DNA from: Mycobacterium lepraemurium
GTDB taxonomy: Bacteria; Actinomycetota; Actinomycetes; Mycobacteriales; Mycobacteriaceae
Direction: 5' to 3'
DNA length: 64,000 bases
Assembly: GCA_002291465.1 (NCBI GenBank)
Contig: CP021238.1
Span: 496,001-560,000 of the forward strand
Shown here: positions 28,322 through 38,021 of the stretch, one piece after another
Numbering within the stretch: position 1 is the first letter of the stretch
Layout: each line of letters begins with the position of its first letter
Program-made: the position numbers and the translations under genes
The notes under the pieces: generated by a model
Database searches by the model: none
The model's input: the letters and a program-made list of their open reading frames with translations, nothing else
Told to the model about the DNA's origin: nothing

Positions 28322-29170
28322 GTGGACATCGTGCTCGGGGTGTCGATGGCTTCCGGGACGGTCCGCCTGGTAGCGATCGAAGGACAGAATGCCGACGGCG
28401 TGACCGTCGAACAGGAAGAGTTCGCGGTCGGAGCCGCTGGGAGTTTGGCGAATTCGGCGGCCGACCAGGTGATCGACGGATCATCGGCACCCGCGAGGGA
28501 GTTTTCGAGGGTGGCCACCGGCTGACCTCAACGGGGGTCACCTGGACCGACCCCACCGGGGCCGCGGCGTTGCGGGATGCGATCGCCTCCCACGAGCTGG
28601 GCAACGTGATGTTGGTCTCGCCGCTGCTGGCCGCGGCCGCGCAGGCGCAGACGGTCGGGTGTGCGCTCGGCTACGGGCACATCGCGATGCTGTTCGTCGA
28701 GCCACGCAGCGCGGCCCTGGCCTCGGCGAACGCGCCGCTGTTCGTGTCGTCGACGGCGGCACTGGCCTACGCGCTGGACCCGGGCACCGGGGAGATGGAT
28801 CCACCCGAGTTCAACCCCACCTATCTGGATGTGTGGGGCGACACCGGTGCGGGCACCGGCGTGCGCGCCTACAGCGCCGTCCCCGACGAGGAGGAGCCGG
28901 CCCCGCGCCGGCCGTGGTCGATGCTGCTGGCCGGCATCGCCGCGGTGATCGGCGGCGTGGTGCTGGTGACGCTGACCTCGGACGGTTACGGCTCGAACAC
29001 CCGGCACAACCAGGGCGTCAGCGTCGCCACCTCGGGGATCCAGCTGCCGGCGCCGCCGCCGGCCGCCCCGCCGGTGTCCCACCAGCCACCGGTGACGATG
29101 TACCTGCACTTCACCGTTCGTCACGGTGCCGATCCCGATCACCCCGCCGGCGCCGCCGCCCGGCCCATAG
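28322..29170 (+). pseudogene. DUF7159-family gene, first copy: frameshifts plus internal deletion
   Basis: From GTG 28322 it reads MDIVLGVSMASGTVRLVAIE, matching the gene at 44266. A frameshift near 28487 breaks it; it resumes as IIGTREGVFEGGHRLTSTG. At about 28705 it jumps from GHIAMLFVEPRSA straight to ALASANAPLFVSSTAALAY, missing about 85 residues that the 44266 copy keeps. A membrane segment (MLLAGIAAVIGGVVLVTL) follows, then a Pro-rich tail whose true stop is TAG 29168-29170 in a third frame. The family is known from mycobacteria but has no assigned function. Confidence 0.78.
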
Positions 29171-29235
29171 CATCTGGTACACCCGGCCGGCCGGGCGCAC
29201 ACTGGCAGGTACGGCACGAGCGGCAAGGAGGTCGC

Positions 29236-29622
29236 GTGGGCGAGCAGGGTGGGTTCGGATTCGACCCCGACGAGTTCGATCGGATGATCCGCGAAGGCAG
29301 CGAAGGGCTGCGCGAGGTGTTCGAGCGGGTCAGCAAGTTCGTCGCCGCTCCGGGCGCCCGGACCGGCTGGTCCTCCCTTTTCGAGGACCTGTCGCGGCGG
29401 GGTCGCCCCGCGCCGGAGACCGCCGGGGAAGCCGGCGACGGGGTGTGGGCCATCTACACCGTGGACGCCGGCGGCGGTGCGCACGTCGAACAGGTCTTCG
29501 CCACCGAGCTCGACGCGCTGCGGGCCAACAAGGACAACGTCGACCCCAAACGCAAGGTGCGCTTCCTGCCCTACGGCATCGCGGTCAGCCTCCTCGACGA
29601 CGATCCCGGACAGCCCGGCTGA
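29236..29622 (+). CDS. Conserved protein, Rv0313-like
   Basis: 128 residues, the same as M. tuberculosis Rv0313. GTG 29236 follows a strong AAGGAGGTCGC ribosome site. The N-terminal half is amphipathic helix (FDPDEFDRMIREGSEGLREV), the C-terminal half a small alpha/beta unit (VWAIYTVDAGGGAHVEQVFA, then ALRANKDN) like SPOR- or DUF-type modules. Reading through from the broken DUF7159 gene is possible but the ribosome site marks a separate start. Function unknown. Confidence 0.78.
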   Translation: MGEQGGFGFDPDEFDRMIREGSEGLREVFERVSKFVAAPGARTGWSSLFEDLSRRGRPAPETAGEAGDGVWAIYTVDAGGGAHVEQVFATELDALRANKDNVDPKRKVRFLPYGIAVSLLDDDPGQPG

Positions 29623-29625
29623 CCG

Positions 29626-30283
29626 TCAGCCCCGGCCGACCACGTTCGAGCCACCCGAGTTGCTGATGCTCGGAGTGCCCGAGTGGTATGTGACCTTGTT
29701 GTTGAAGCCCGAGGCGTCGATGCGACCGCCTCGACGGTGACCGTGTTCTGCACGCCCGACACCGACAGGCCGGTGCAATGCCCGGTGATCACCACGGTGT
29801 TGGACACCCCGCTGACGCTGACCGGGTTGTCGTCACAGGCCAGCGTCCGGTTCTCGTTGATCCCGGCGACGCTGAGCTCGGCGCACGGCGGCGCGGCCGG
29901 TGATGTCGGCGTCCGGCGGGACGTCGAGGGGCCGACGTCGTCGAGATCCCCGGCGGCGGGCCGAACGTTCTGGAGATGGTGGGCGGCGAGTTGATGATCG
30001 ACTTCACCCCCGAAAGCTGGTGTGCCGCAAAGGCTGCGATGCCGCCGGCCAGGGCCAGCACGCCGACGGCGATGAGGGTGCCCACCACCCACCACACCCG
30101 GTTGCCCGACGGGCGTTGCCCGGGCGGGCCGGGGACGGGCCCGCCGTAGGACCACGACGCCGGCGCAGGCGGGTAGCCCGGGCCGGTGGGCGGCGCGCTG
30201 TCCTGCTCGGAGGCCCGCGCCGAGTCGGCGAGCGGACGCTCGAGTTCCCGGATCCGCTCCTCCGGGTCGTCGTTTGCTGCCAT
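29626..30283 (-). pseudogene. DUF3060-like membrane/secreted protein, frameshifted (Rv0314c-like)
   Basis: Start MAANDDPEERIRELERPL at 30283; a Pro-rich stretch, one membrane segment (VWWVVGTLIAVGVLALAGGI) and a secreted domain with DUF3060 repeats (NPVSVSGVSNTVVITGHCTG, LSVSGVQNTVTVE) follow. Frame changes near 29935 and near 29725 split it; the last part reads IDASGFNNKVTYHSGTPSIS to the TGA at 29626-29628. The total span (658 bases) fits a gene of about 219 residues, so only single-base changes are involved; sequencing error is possible. Confidence 0.72.
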
Positions 30284-30340
30284 GGATTGAACATGCCATT
30301 CCCTTCTGCGGTTTCGGCCCGTTCGGTAGTTTTTAGGACC

Positions 30341-31358
30341 GTGCCCGATTTGCCGAACCGCCAGATCCTGCTGCGTCGCCGCCCCTCCGGACTGGTCCGG
30401 CCGGACGACACCGAACTGGTCACCACCCCCGCGCCGGAACCCGCCGAGGGGGGCGCTGCTGCGGACCACCTACGTCGGCATCGATGCCGCGGCCCGCACC
30501 TGGCTCGATGACCAGCCCAGCTACCTGCCGCCGGTGCAGTTGGGTGAAGTCATTCGCGCGGCCGGGATCGGCGAAGTGGTGGCCTCGCGCTGTGACGCGT
30601 TCGCCGTCGGCGACGTGGTTACCACGCTGACCGGATTCCAGGAGTACGCGATCATCCGCGACGACCTGTTCAGCACGCCGATTCCCGGCGAGGACGACCA
30701 GCTGGCGATCATGTCGGTGTACGGACCGACCGGCGCCACCGCCTATTTCGGGATGGCCGACATCGGCCGCCCGCAGCCCGGCGAGACGGTGGTGGTGTCG
30801 GCGGCCGCGGGCGCCACCGGGTCGCTCGCCGGGCAGATCGCCAAGATCGCCGGCGCCCGGGTGGTGGGCATCGCCGGGGGACCGGAGAAATGCCGTGCGG
30901 TGGTGGCGGACTTCGGGTTCGACGCGTGCATCGACTACAAGAACGACGACGTCGCGGCGGCGCTCAAACAGCACTGCCCGCGCCGCGTCGACCTCTACTT
31001 CGACAACGTGGGCGGGCCCATCCTGGACGCCGTGCTGGGCCGGCTGGCCCCCCGCGCCCGGGTGGTGCTGTGCGGCGTCATCTCCAGCTACCTGACCGGG
31101 GACCATCCCGGCCCGGCCAACTACGTGAACCTGCTGTCCAAGACCGCGCTGATGCAGGGGTTCAACGCGCTCGACCAGTGGGGCCGCTTCGACGAGGCGT
31201 TCGCCGCGCTGTGGAAGTGGGAGGCCGAGGGCCGACTTCACCACCGGCAGACCATCTTTGAGGGCATCGAATCCTGCGTCGACGCCCTCAACGGGCTGTT
31301 CACCGGCGTCAACATCGGCAAGACGCTGGTCAAGCTCAGCGAACCCGGCGCCGGCTGA
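30341..31358 (+). pseudogene. MDR-family NADPH-dependent oxidoreductase with one frameshift
   Basis: Medium-chain reductase of the leukotriene B4 dehydrogenase/curcumin reductase type, without the zinc-binding residues of alcohol dehydrogenases. N-terminal codons from GTG 30341 read VPDLPNRQILLRRRPSGLVR. The frame shifts by one base in a G run near 30447-30452; the rest reads LLRTTYVGIDAAARTWLDD, with the Rossmann motif AAAGATGSLAGQIAK and a NVGG substrate loop, to TGA 31356-31358. Expected length about 338 residues. A downstream start (30534) would give a protein lacking part of the substrate domain. The homopolymer position makes an assembly error plausible. Confidence 0.75.
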
Positions 31359-31476
31359 CCGGGCGCGGTATGCGGCCCAACCCCGGCGCGTGGTTTCATA
31401 ACACCGTTTGCGAGAGTTGCTTGGGGAGATCGCGCCGCGCATGACGGGCCGGCATCGAACGATTGGTGGTTACTAG

Positions 31477-32298
31477 ATGGATCGTCGCAGCATGATGTTG
31501 ATGTCGGGAATCGGCATGCTGGGAGCTGCGATGCGCCTGCCCGGCGCCTGGGCCACCCCGCCGGCGCCCGAAGCGCCGCCGTCCGCCGGGGGCGGGCCCT
31601 ACATCTTCGCCGACGAGTTCGACGGTCCCGCCGGCTCGCCACCCGATCCGGGCAAGTGGACCATCCAGACCTGGCAGGACGACGTGTTCCCGCCGGTGGC
31701 CGGGATCTACCGCGACGACCGCCGAAACGTGTTCCAGGACGGCAATTCCAACCTGGTGCTGTGCGCCACCCAGGAGATGGGCACCTACTACAGCGGCAAG
31801 CTGCGCGGCAACTTCCGCAGCATGATCAACCAGACCTGGGAGGCGCGGATCAAGCTGGACTGCCTGTTCCCTGGGCTTTGGTCGTCGTTCTGGGGAGTCA
31901 ACGAGGACCCGCTGCCCGACGGCGAGGTGGACATCTTCGAATGGTACGGCAACGGCCAGTGGCCACCGGGCACTACCGTGCACGCCGCCTCCAACGGCAA
32001 GACGTGGGAAGGCAAATCGATTCCCGGCCTGGTCGACGGCAACTGGCACACCTGGCGAATGCATTGGAGCGAAGAGGGATTCGAGTTCTCGCGGGACGGG
32101 GCCGAGTACTTCAAGGTGCCCAACAAACCCATCCACGTCGCCGGCGGCGCGCCCGACGACTTCCGCTGGCCGTTCAACAACCCCGGCTACTGGATGACGC
32201 CGATGTTCACCCTCGCCGTCGGCGGGGTGGGCGCCGGTGACCCCGCGGCGGGCGTGTTCCCGTCGTCGATGCTGATCGACTACATCCGCATCTGGTAG
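31477..32298 (+). CDS. Secreted GH16 beta-glucanase, Rv0315-like
   Basis: 273 residues. N-terminus MDRRSMMLMSGIGMLGAAM looks like a twin-arginine-type signal peptide, cleaved near residue 26. The GH16 active site EVDIFE is intact (GEVDIFEWYG). W-rich sugar-binding strands (LWSSFWGVNEDPLPD, WHTWRMHWSEEG) are typical of laminarinase-like enzymes. M. tuberculosis Rv0315 is annotated as a beta-1,3-glucanase and is an immunogenic secreted protein. Intact; converges on the next gene with a 3-bp gap. Confidence 0.9.
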   Translation: MDRRSMMLMSGIGMLGAAMRLPGAWATPPAPEAPPSAGGGPYIFADEFDGPAGSPPDPGKWTIQTWQDDVFPPVAGIYRDDRRNVFQDGNSNLVLCATQEMGTYYSGKLRGNFRSMINQTWEARIKLDCLFPGLWSSFWGVNEDPLPDGEVDIFEWYGNGQWPPGTTVHAASNGKTWEGKSIPGLVDGNWHTWRMHWSEEGFEFSRDGAEYFKVPNKPIHVAGGAPDDFRWPFNNPGYWMTPMFTLAVGGVGAGDPAAGVFPSSMLIDYIRIW

Positions 32299-32301
32299 CG
32301 C

Positions 32302-33822
32302 TCACTTCGTGGCCTCGAACACCTGAACCAGGTTGAACTGCCAGCGCTCGACCAGCCGGAAGCCCAGGTCGTGCGGCACCGCGAAGGCGGGCGTCGCGCC
32401 GTAGACCGGGCCCGGCGCCAGCGCCGGGCCCTGCTGGTGCGCCGGCTCGGACGGGTCGGCCTGGGTGATGATCCACAGCACGGCGCAGTGGCTCAACGGC
32501 CCGGGCACCACCTCGGGGATTAGGTTGGTGTCGAAGACGTCGTTGCGGTCGACGGCCCGCTGCCACAGCGTGAGATCGATCAGCTTGCGATACGCGTCCG
32601 GGCGCGCCGCTAGCAGCGGGCGCATCGGGGCGGGCATGAACGTCACCGTGTCGTTGACCAGCAGGCAATCGCCGGGCGCGGCCTTCGCGGTGATCAGATC
32701 GGCGACCTGGCTGTAGTCCATCCCATACTTGGCATACGGATTGCGCTGTGCCCGAACATAATTCTGCGCCGCAGCGACGGCGAAAACACCGACCACGGCG
32801 GTGGTCACCCAGGGCTTGGCGGCTATCGCGGCGCTGCAGACGCCCAGGATCAGCGCCATCGCCGGCGCGGTGAAGCACAGATAGCGCGGCGTGTAGATCG
32901 GATGCACCAGAGCCGAGTAGGTCACGATCGCCGCGGTCGGTATCCCGAGCCAGCACGTCGCGAACAGCAGCAGTTGCCGCTCCGAGGGCCCCAGCGGCGC
33001 GGACCGGCTGAGCCACAACACGATTGCCGCGCAGACCAGCAGCGCCGACAGCACGGCGAACGGCGGACTGCGTTCGAAATACTGCTGCATCACCACGTCT
33101 TCGATGGTGCGGTGCCCGATTGGTGCGACCCAGCTGATCTGGTGCGCCTGCCCGGCCACCGTTATCAGGAACGGCAGCAGCACGATCACCGCCACCACCG
33201 AGCTGATGCCGAAGCGGCACAACACCGTTCGGCTGCGACAGCAGACGCCGACGAAGACGGCGTACGCCGCGAGCAGCAGCGCGATGTACGCGTCGAGTAG
33301 CACCGAGTACACCAGGGCGATGACGAAAAACAGCCACGGCCAACGGGTTTGGAGGCGGGCGGCGAAAACCAGCAGCACGCTCAGCCACACCGCAGCCATC
33401 ATCGACAGGGCATACGGTCGGGCCTCGATGCCGGCCCAGGTGGTGCGCGGCGACACCGCGCAGAAAACACCGGAGGCCACCGCGACCGTGCGCGACGAGA
33501 ACTGCCTGCCCAGCACGACGACGCCGGCCGCGGCGGCCCCCACCGCCAGCCCGCTGGGGGCGCGCGACCAGAACTCGGTGGGCGGGACGAGCCGGAACCA
33601 GCCGTGCATGAGCAGGTAGTACAGGCCGTGCACGGCGTCGACATTGCCCAGCATGTGCCACATCTGGGTCAGCGACCGGCTGTAGGAGGCCGAGATGGTC
33701 GCGGCCTCGTCGTACCAGAAGGACGGCCGCGCGGCCCCGGCCAGGCTCACCGCGGCGGCCAGCGCCGCGACGATCCACGGGTCCAGCGCGGCCGGTACCG
33801 CCGGACGGGTCGGGCTGGACAC
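32302..33822 (-). CDS. GT-C family membrane glycosyltransferase (mannosyltransferase-like)
   Basis: 506 residues from GTG 33822, with about ten membrane segments. The first outside loop carries the WYDEAATISASYS motif (Asp-Glu), the catalytic signature of GT-C enzymes that use polyprenyl-phosphate sugars; VSPRTTWAGIEARPYALSMM is a second conserved loop. Mycobacterial relatives make lipomannan, arabinogalactan or related envelope glycans. The exact acceptor cannot be read from the sequence. A longer start at 33927 would overlap the divergent gene, so I reject it. Intact. Confidence 0.78.
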   Translation of the reverse strand: MSSPTRPAVPAALDPWIVAALAAAVSLAGAARPSFWYDEAATISASYSRSLTQMWHMLGNVDAVHGLYYLLMHGWFRLVPPTEFWSRAPSGLAVGAAAAGVVVLGRQFSSRTVAVASGVFCAVSPRTTWAGIEARPYALSMMAAVWLSVLLVFAARLQTRWPWLFFVIALVYSVLLDAYIALLLAAYAVFVGVCCRSRTVLCRFGISSVVAVIVLLPFLITVAGQAHQISWVAPIGHRTIEDVVMQQYFERSPPFAVLSALLVCAAIVLWLSRSAPLGPSERQLLLFATCWLGIPTAAIVTYSALVHPIYTPRYLCFTAPAMALILGVCSAAIAAKPWVTTAVVGVFAVAAAQNYVRAQRNPYAKYGMDYSQVADLITAKAAPGDCLLVNDTVTFMPAPMRPLLAARPDAYRKLIDLTLWQRAVDRNDVFDTNLIPEVVPGPLSHCAVLWIITQADPSEPAHQQGPALAPGPVYGATPAFAVPHDLGFRLVERWQFNLVQVFEATK

Positions 33823-33898
33823 ACCGCCATGTTGCCAGACGCCCGTCGGGCCACCCGGCGTACTCGGACACCCCGGGATTCGAACGTATGATCGATCG

Positions 33899-34204
33899 AT
33901 GGATCCGCTCGCGTCGATCGGATACAATGACCAACCGGTGCGCAGCCTGTTTCGGGTGGTACGCCCGCCGATCGCCGTGCTGGTCGATCTGACCGTGCTG
34001 TTCCCGTACGAGCCGCACCGCTCGGGGCGGTATCAGCTCAACGGTCTGCAACTGCACAAGGTGGTGGAGGGGCAGCTGAGTTGCTGGGCGCTGTGCGAGC
34101 AGGGCGACTGGTGGGGCCTGGTCACCTATCCGGTGGCCTACGGCGCCAAATGCCGGACCGTGACGCACTGGGTGCCGGCCTGGACGCTGCGCCGCAAGTG
34201 CTGA
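33899..34204 (+). CDS. Small conserved protein of unknown function
   Basis: 101 residues from ATG 33899: MDPLASIGYNDQPVRSLFRV and later WALCEQGDWWGLVTYPVAYG. Two Cys and several Trp, no signal peptide, no membrane segment. Reads well against codon use of the neighbours and lies between the divergent GT-C gene and the GAP pair. No family recognised. Confidence 0.6.
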   Translation: MDPLASIGYNDQPVRSLFRVVRPPIAVLVDLTVLFPYEPHRSGRYQLNGLQLHKVVEGQLSCWALCEQGDWWGLVTYPVAYGAKCRTVTHWVPAWTLRRKC

Positions 34205-34252
34205 CCGGCGCGGCCATGCGCCGGCGTCGCGCCGATGCGATGATGGCTGCCC

Positions 34253-34921
34253 GTGGAACCAAGTTGGGCATCGGTGCTGAGCAAGCTGGTCGCGCTGGCG
34301 GCGGTCATCGCGCTCTCGCCGATCACGGTCATTCCCGCGGTGATGGTGTTGCACGCGCCCCGCCCGCGCCCGGCCAGTCTCGCCTTCCTCGGCGGCTGGG
34401 TGCTGGGCCTGGTCGGGCTCACCGCCGCGTTCGTCGGTGGTTCGGAGCTGCTCAGCGGCTTGCACGCGACCCCGCCGAAATGGGCGTCGTGGGTGCGGCT
34501 GGTCTTCGGGGTCGCGCTCCTCGCGTTGGCCGCCTACCACTGGTTCACCCGGCAGCGCAGCATGCCGCGCTGGATGCGCTCGTTCGCCACCCTGTCGCCG
34601 GTGCGGGCCGGGGTGGTGGGAGCGGTGCTGGTGCCGTTGCGGCCCGAGGTGCTCATCCTGTGTGCGGCAGCCGGTTTGGCCGTCGGCAACAGCAGCCTGA
34701 GCGCGGGTGCCCAGCTGGTCGCCGCCGCGATCTTCGTCGTGCTGGCCGCGTCGACGGTGGCCGTCCCGATCCTGGCCTACGCCGGTGCCGGGGACCGCTT
34801 TGACGATGCGATGGAGCGCCTCAAAGCGTGGATGGAAGCCAACCACGACGCGATGCTGGCGGTCATCCTGCTGCTGATCGGGTTGATCGTGCTCTACAAC
34901 GGGATTCGCGCGCTGGCCTGA
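34253..34921 (+). CDS. GAP-family membrane protein (glycolipid transport), copy 1
   Basis: 222 residues from GTG 34253 with six membrane segments. The N-terminal LSPITVIPAVMVLHAPRPRP and LAFLGGWVLGL motifs are the signature of the GPL-addressing/Sap family, small mycobacterial proteins that help move surface lipids (glycopeptidolipids or sulfolipids) across the membrane. The substrate here is unknown. Followed after 51 bp by a paralogue. Confidence 0.82.
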   Translation: MEPSWASVLSKLVALAAVIALSPITVIPAVMVLHAPRPRPASLAFLGGWVLGLVGLTAAFVGGSELLSGLHATPPKWASWVRLVFGVALLALAAYHWFTRQRSMPRWMRSFATLSPVRAGVVGAVLVPLRPEVLILCAAAGLAVGNSSLSAGAQLVAAAIFVVLAASTVAVPILAYAGAGDRFDDAMERLKAWMEANHDAMLAVILLLIGLIVLYNGIRALA

Positions 34922-34972
34922 CCCGGCGCGTTTCGGCGTCACATCGGCGCCGCGGTGGCATGATTGCCGCTC

Positions 34973-35643
34973 ATGGCAGGAAGCTGGGGCACCGTGCTGA
35001 CCGGGCTGGTGCCGCTGGGGCTGGTCATCTCGTTGTCGCTGCTCACCGTCATCCCGGCGGTGCTGGTGCTGCAGGCGCCGCGGCCGCGGCCGAGCAGCCT
35101 GGCGTTCCTGGGCGGCTGGCTGCTGAGCCTGGCCGCGCTGGCCGCGCTCGCCGTCGCGGCCTCGCACCTGCTCGGCGGCCTGGACAGGTCGCCGCCGCGG
35201 TGGTCGTCGTGGCTGCGGGTGGTGTTGGGGGCGGGGCTGATCGGCTACGGTATTTTCCGGTGGCACACCCGGCACCGGCACAGAGAGTCGCCGGCCTGGA
35301 TGCGGTCATTCGCCAGCATCACCCCAGCCCGCGCCGGCATCACCGGGGCCGTGCTCGCGGTGGTGCGCCCGGATGTGGCGCTCATCTGCGTCCCGGCCGG
35401 ATTGGCCATCGGCAGCAGCGGACTCGGCCCGATCGGCGACTGGATGGCCGCGCTGTTCTTCGTCGCGGTCGCGGCGTCCAGCGTCGCGATCCCGATACTG
35501 GCCTATCTGGCGGCCGGCAGCCGCCTCGACGATGCGCTGGCCCGGCTCCGGGACTGGATGGACCGCAACAACGCCGCCCTGCTCCGGCGGTCCTGGTGGT
35601 GATCGGCGCGATGGTGCTCTACCACGGGATCGACGCCCTGTAG
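34973..35643 (+). pseudogene. GAP-family membrane protein, copy 2, frameshifted at 3' end
   Basis: Paralogue of the preceding gene with the same layout: LSLLTVIPAVLVLQAPRPRP, LAFLGGWLLSL, six membrane segments. From ATG 34973 the frame runs to residue 208 and then diverges near 35583 in a CGG-rich stretch, ending at a TGA. The expected last membrane segment (PAVLVVIGAMVLYHGIDAL) continues one frame over to TAG 35641-35643, which is the end expected from copy 1. Only the last helix is affected; a sequencing error is possible. Confidence 0.75.
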
Positions 35644-36401
35644 CCCCCGTCGCACAATCCCGCGTCCTCCTCGAATCGGTTGACCACCCTAAAAACCAAC
35701 TCGCGGAACAACTCCCGGCCGTAGCCGGTGAGCATGCCGAAATAACCGCGGGCTGCCCACTGCGCGGCGTGCCGTTCCTCGTGGTGCAACAAGCGGTCCA
35801 GGTCGAGGTGGGCGGCGCGCGGGACGCCGTGCGCGTCCCGGCCCCAGGCGCGTCCGGAGCGTATGATCCGGTGCAGCTGGTCGACCGGGTCGGCCAGCCG
35901 GCCCAGGTTGACCATGAAGATGTCGCCCCAGGTGGTACCGCCCCGCGCGCTGAACAGCCGTTGAATCCCGTTGCCGCCCAATCCCATCAGCATGCCGTTG
36001 GGGGTGGTTACCAGGCGAGCTCCGTTGCGGTGCACGAACCGGATGTCGCGGCGATAGCTCCAGTCGTTGGCGTGCTGGCGGGCGATGATGCGCGCCGCCT
36101 CCGCGGCGCTGTAGGGGGTGGGCGTAAAGTCCGTGGGCGCCTTGCCAATCCCGTAGTCGGTGCCGGCATTGAGGATGTAGGTCATCAGCACCGCCTCCCG
36201 GGCGTGCTCGCCGGGGGTGTCCGGGCGCAGCAGGAAATACGATTTGCCGAGCGGGTCCCGGAACTCGGTCAGGGTCTCGAGCACCGCGAAGCGCGCCGAG
36301 GTGATGCCGTGGCGCCGGACGATCTCGTCGACCACCCGCGCGGCCACACCTCGGCGATCGGCATTCTGCCGCCACCGCTCGCAATAGCCCTGTGCGTCCA
36401 T
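35619..36401 (-). CDS. Conserved protein of unknown function with His-rich motif
   Basis: 260 residues starting MDAQGYCERWRQNADRRGVA. Contains LHHEERHAAQWAARGYFGML, a HxxxH-type element that could bind a metal, and a central segment MGLGGNGIQRLFSARGGTTW. No signal peptide or membrane segment. The last 25 bases overlap the 3' end of the broken GAP copy 2. Intact. I do not recognise the family. Confidence 0.65.
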   Translation of the reverse strand: MDAQGYCERWRQNADRRGVAARVVDEIVRRHGITSARFAVLETLTEFRDPLGKSYFLLRPDTPGEHAREAVLMTYILNAGTDYGIGKAPTDFTPTPYSAAEAARIIARQHANDWSYRRDIRFVHRNGARLVTTPNGMLMGLGGNGIQRLFSARGGTTWGDIFMVNLGRLADPVDQLHRIIRSGRAWGRDAHGVPRAAHLDLDRLLHHEERHAAQWAARGYFGMLTGYGRELFRELVFRVVNRFEEDAGLCDGGYRASIPW

Positions 36402-36476
36402 GTCTTTGGCTGTTCCCCACCCAGCCTAGGTCAAGGCCGCGGAGATCCGTGCCCGGGTCGATGCCCGCGACCAGGC

Positions 36477-37773
36477 TCACGAGCTGTCGGCCCCGATCAG
36501 CGCCCGCAACGTCGCGCGCGCGCCGCGCCGGTGCAGCGAGTCCAGGGCCCACCGGTAGGCCTCGCGGAAGCGCGGTGCGTCGATCAGGTCGCCGAACACT
36601 GCACGGTTGGCCAGAAACGCGTCCGGATTCTCGCGCTGCGAGGGGGCGACCAGGGTGTCGGCGAGCCGGTCCACCACCTCGATCGGGCGGCCTTGTTCGT
36701 CGACGCCCTCGGCGTAGCGAGCCCAGCTCGCGACGATCGCCGCGGACAGCTGCACCGGGCCGCCGGAGCGCAGGTTGTCGTGCACCACCGGCAAGAGCCA
36801 CTTCGGGATGTGGTCGGAGGAGTCCGCGCACAGCCGGGCCACCTGGTCGCCCACATAGGCGTTGGCGAAGCGGGGGATGAGGCCGTCCCGGAAGTCTTCC
36901 AGGCCGGGCATCCGCGGCAGTGTCGGCATCGCCTCCGAATCCATGTAGCGGGCAAGGAATTCCGCGATCACCGGATCCTGGGCGGCCTCGTGCACCTCGC
37001 GGTATCCGGCCAGGTAGGAGAAATAGCACAGGCTCTGATGGCCGGCGTTGAGCAGCCGCAGCTTGATCGCCTCGTAGGGCGCCATGTCGTCGACCAGCCG
37101 CACGCCGGCCTTGTCCAGCGGGGGGCCGCCCGTCGGCGAAGTCGTCCTCGAGCACCCACATGGCGAACGGCTCGGCCACCACCGGCTCGGCGTCCTGCAC
37201 GCCGAACTCGGCGGCCAACCGGTCGGCGAGGTCCGGTGTGGGCGTCGGGGTGATCCGGTCGACTATCGAGTTGGGGAAGGTGGTGTTCTCCCGCATCCAT
37301 TGCGCGAGTTCGGGATTGACCTGCTCGGCGTGGGCAGTGAAGGCGCGCCGGGCCACGTCTCCGTTTTTGATGATGCTGTCGCAGGAGACGATCGTCGGAG
37401 AGGGCTGGCCGCGCTCCCGTCGCCGATTCAGCGCCTCGGCCACCAACTCGAACGCCGCGCTGAGCGGCGGCTGGTAGCCGCCCTCGGTGATGGTGAGCGA
37501 GATGATCCGGGTGTCGGGGTCGGCCAGCAACTCGACGACGGAGCCGGGATCCTCAGGCGCGTAACGGAAGTCGACGATGGATCCGATGACGCGCGGCTCC
37601 TGGGTGCCGTCGGGATGTTCCAGAATCAGCGTGTAGGGGTAGTCCTGTCTGCGCAGCGCGTCGCGCATGCGCCGGTCGTCGGGCAGCACGCCGATACCGC
37701 AGATGCCCCAGTCCCGGGCGAGGCCGTCGTTCAGCAAGCGGTCCAGGTACATCGCCTGGTGGGCGCGATGAAA
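36477..37773 (-). pseudogene. Mannitol dehydrogenase-family gene, N-terminally deleted and frameshifted
   Basis: Long-chain polyol dehydrogenase. The surviving sequence starts inside the NAD domain at GFHRAHQAMYLDRLL (the family has about 35 more residues before GNFHRAHQA). It runs well through ISLTITEGGY and NTTFPNSIVDRITP to PPAGQGR. A frameshift in a G run near 37120 moves it to the C-terminal half (VRLVDDMAPYEAIKLRLLNA, SLCYFSYLAGY), which ends at 36477. An in-frame TGA sits just before GFHRAHQA, so no start is available and the gene is dead. The 5' side is fused to an unrelated signal peptide. Confidence 0.82.
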
Positions 37774-37852
37774 GCCTCATTCCCGCCAGCACCAGTGGGG
37801 CCGCCGTCAGCGCCGCACCCGTTACCCGGCCAACCAGCCTGCGTGCCGCCAT
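37774..37852 (-). pseudogene. Orphan signal peptide of a DUF732-like secreted protein
   Basis: Strong ribosome site AAGGAGAAGG before ATG 37852, then MAARRLVGRVTGAALTAAPL and VLAGM, a signal peptide much like that of the DUF732 gene next to it. After about 26 codons the sequence passes into the mannitol dehydrogenase remnant in another frame. This is a deletion join. Confidence 0.6.
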
Positions 37853-38021
37853 CCAACCTTCTCCTTCGTCTGCGCCCGATGCGGATGATGCACTTTGACA
37901 CAGAAGTGCGAAAAACCGCTGCGCAAACACATCCGGAGGATGAACAGTCGGCGAAGAGGAGTGGGCGGTCGCGGTACGCGGCGACCGTCCACTCGGGCCT
38001 ACCTAGCGGGGCTCGGCGGTG

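Noticed and set aside
28200..29240. Treating the open frame across the DUF7159 remnant and the Rv0313-like gene as a single fusion protein
   Set aside because: The downstream part has its own AAGGAGGT ribosome site and GTG and is the exact size of Rv0313; the upstream part ends in another frame at 29170.
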